From NCBI GenBank assembly GCA_946886185.1, contig CAMPIC010000199.1, positions 1-6,027 of the forward strand: DNA of 6,027 nucleotides. The letters run 5' to 3'. Position numbers and translations under genes: made by a program. Origin of the DNA: an uncultured bacterium. GTDB taxonomy: Bacteria; Eisenbacteria; RBG-16-71-46; CAIMUX01. The notes beneath the pieces were generated by a model. It saw nothing but the letters and a program-made list of their open reading frames with translations. It was not told where the DNA came from and searched no databases. Of this stretch, positions 5,890 through 6,027 are shown one piece after another; the stretch's first letter is position 1; every line of letters begins with the position of its first letter.

Positions 5890-6027
5890 AGCCGCGCACT
5901 CGATTCGTTCGCTCTCAGCGGATGACGGTGGTGAACGGGATCCTGATCTTCGTGATCATGATCGTGATCCTGCGGCTCTGGCTGGTCACCGCGACCATGA
6001 ACGGTTATCTGGGCGGCGACGTCTCCG
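5886..6027 (+). CDS. small membrane protein, 5' part only
   Basis: The ATG overlaps the Rieske stop (ATGA) and has GAGGAG (5872-5877) eight bases upstream. The 47 visible residues have a basic start (KPRTRFVRSQR) followed by a hydrophobic helix at about 13-37, then TMNGYLGGDVS at the window edge. The frame is open at the edge, so the length is unknown. The pattern recalls short two-helix proteins of unknown function, possibly DUF6755, that I associate with Rieske and molybdoenzyme clusters, but this is from memory and unchecked. The tight overlap suggests it is made in step with the Rieske protein, perhaps as an anchor or assembly subunit. Confidence 0.7.
   Translation, partial: MKPRTRFVRSQRMTVVNGILIFVIMIVILRLWLVTATMNGYLGGDVS

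Overview
The window is high-G+C DNA (roughly 60-65% by eye) with tightly packed bacterial genes. It suggests an environmental lineage of the Acidobacteriota, Gemmatimonadota or candidate-phylum kind. That guess rests only on base composition and gene style, and there is no marker gene to settle it.

Layout: (1) Positions 128-505, minus strand, encode a stand-alone CheY-like receiver protein. (2) Positions 506-911 are a 406-bp divergent intergenic region with no convincing gene. (3) From 912 to the right edge runs one plus-strand operon. It encodes a six-helix NarI/DsrM-like membrane protein with a cytoplasmic four-cysteine tail (912-2093), a Nap/Nas-type molybdopterin oxidoreductase with a Cys molybdenum ligand and no export signal (2090-4396), a soluble four-cluster [4Fe-4S] subunit (4518-5177), a membrane-anchored Rieske [2Fe-2S] protein with a twin-arginine motif (5296-5889), and the start of a small one-helix membrane protein (5886 to the edge).

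How they may work together (inference): the catalytic and ferredoxin subunits form a cytoplasmic module on the inner face of the b-type membrane subunit, as NarGH sits on NarI. The Rieske domain lies on the outer face, where bc-type complexes oxidise quinol. The Cys-Met pair at the molybdenum site favours nitrate over formate as substrate. A Rieske protein and a b-type subunit coupled to a cytoplasmic Nas/Nap-like enzyme is not a textbook nitrate reductase. The nearest analogue I know is the haloarchaeal nar operon, which has Rieske NarB and cytochrome b NarC but an exported NarGH-type enzyme.

The junctions are unusual. Two are ATGA stop/start overlaps. The other two are gaps of about 120 bp, each bridged by short open frames that overlap the neighbouring genes by a few bases. 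The second gap is a degenerate 20-bp tandem repeat (5171-5302). Its first copy contains the ferredoxin stop codon and its last copy contains the ribosome-binding site and GTG start of the Rieske gene.
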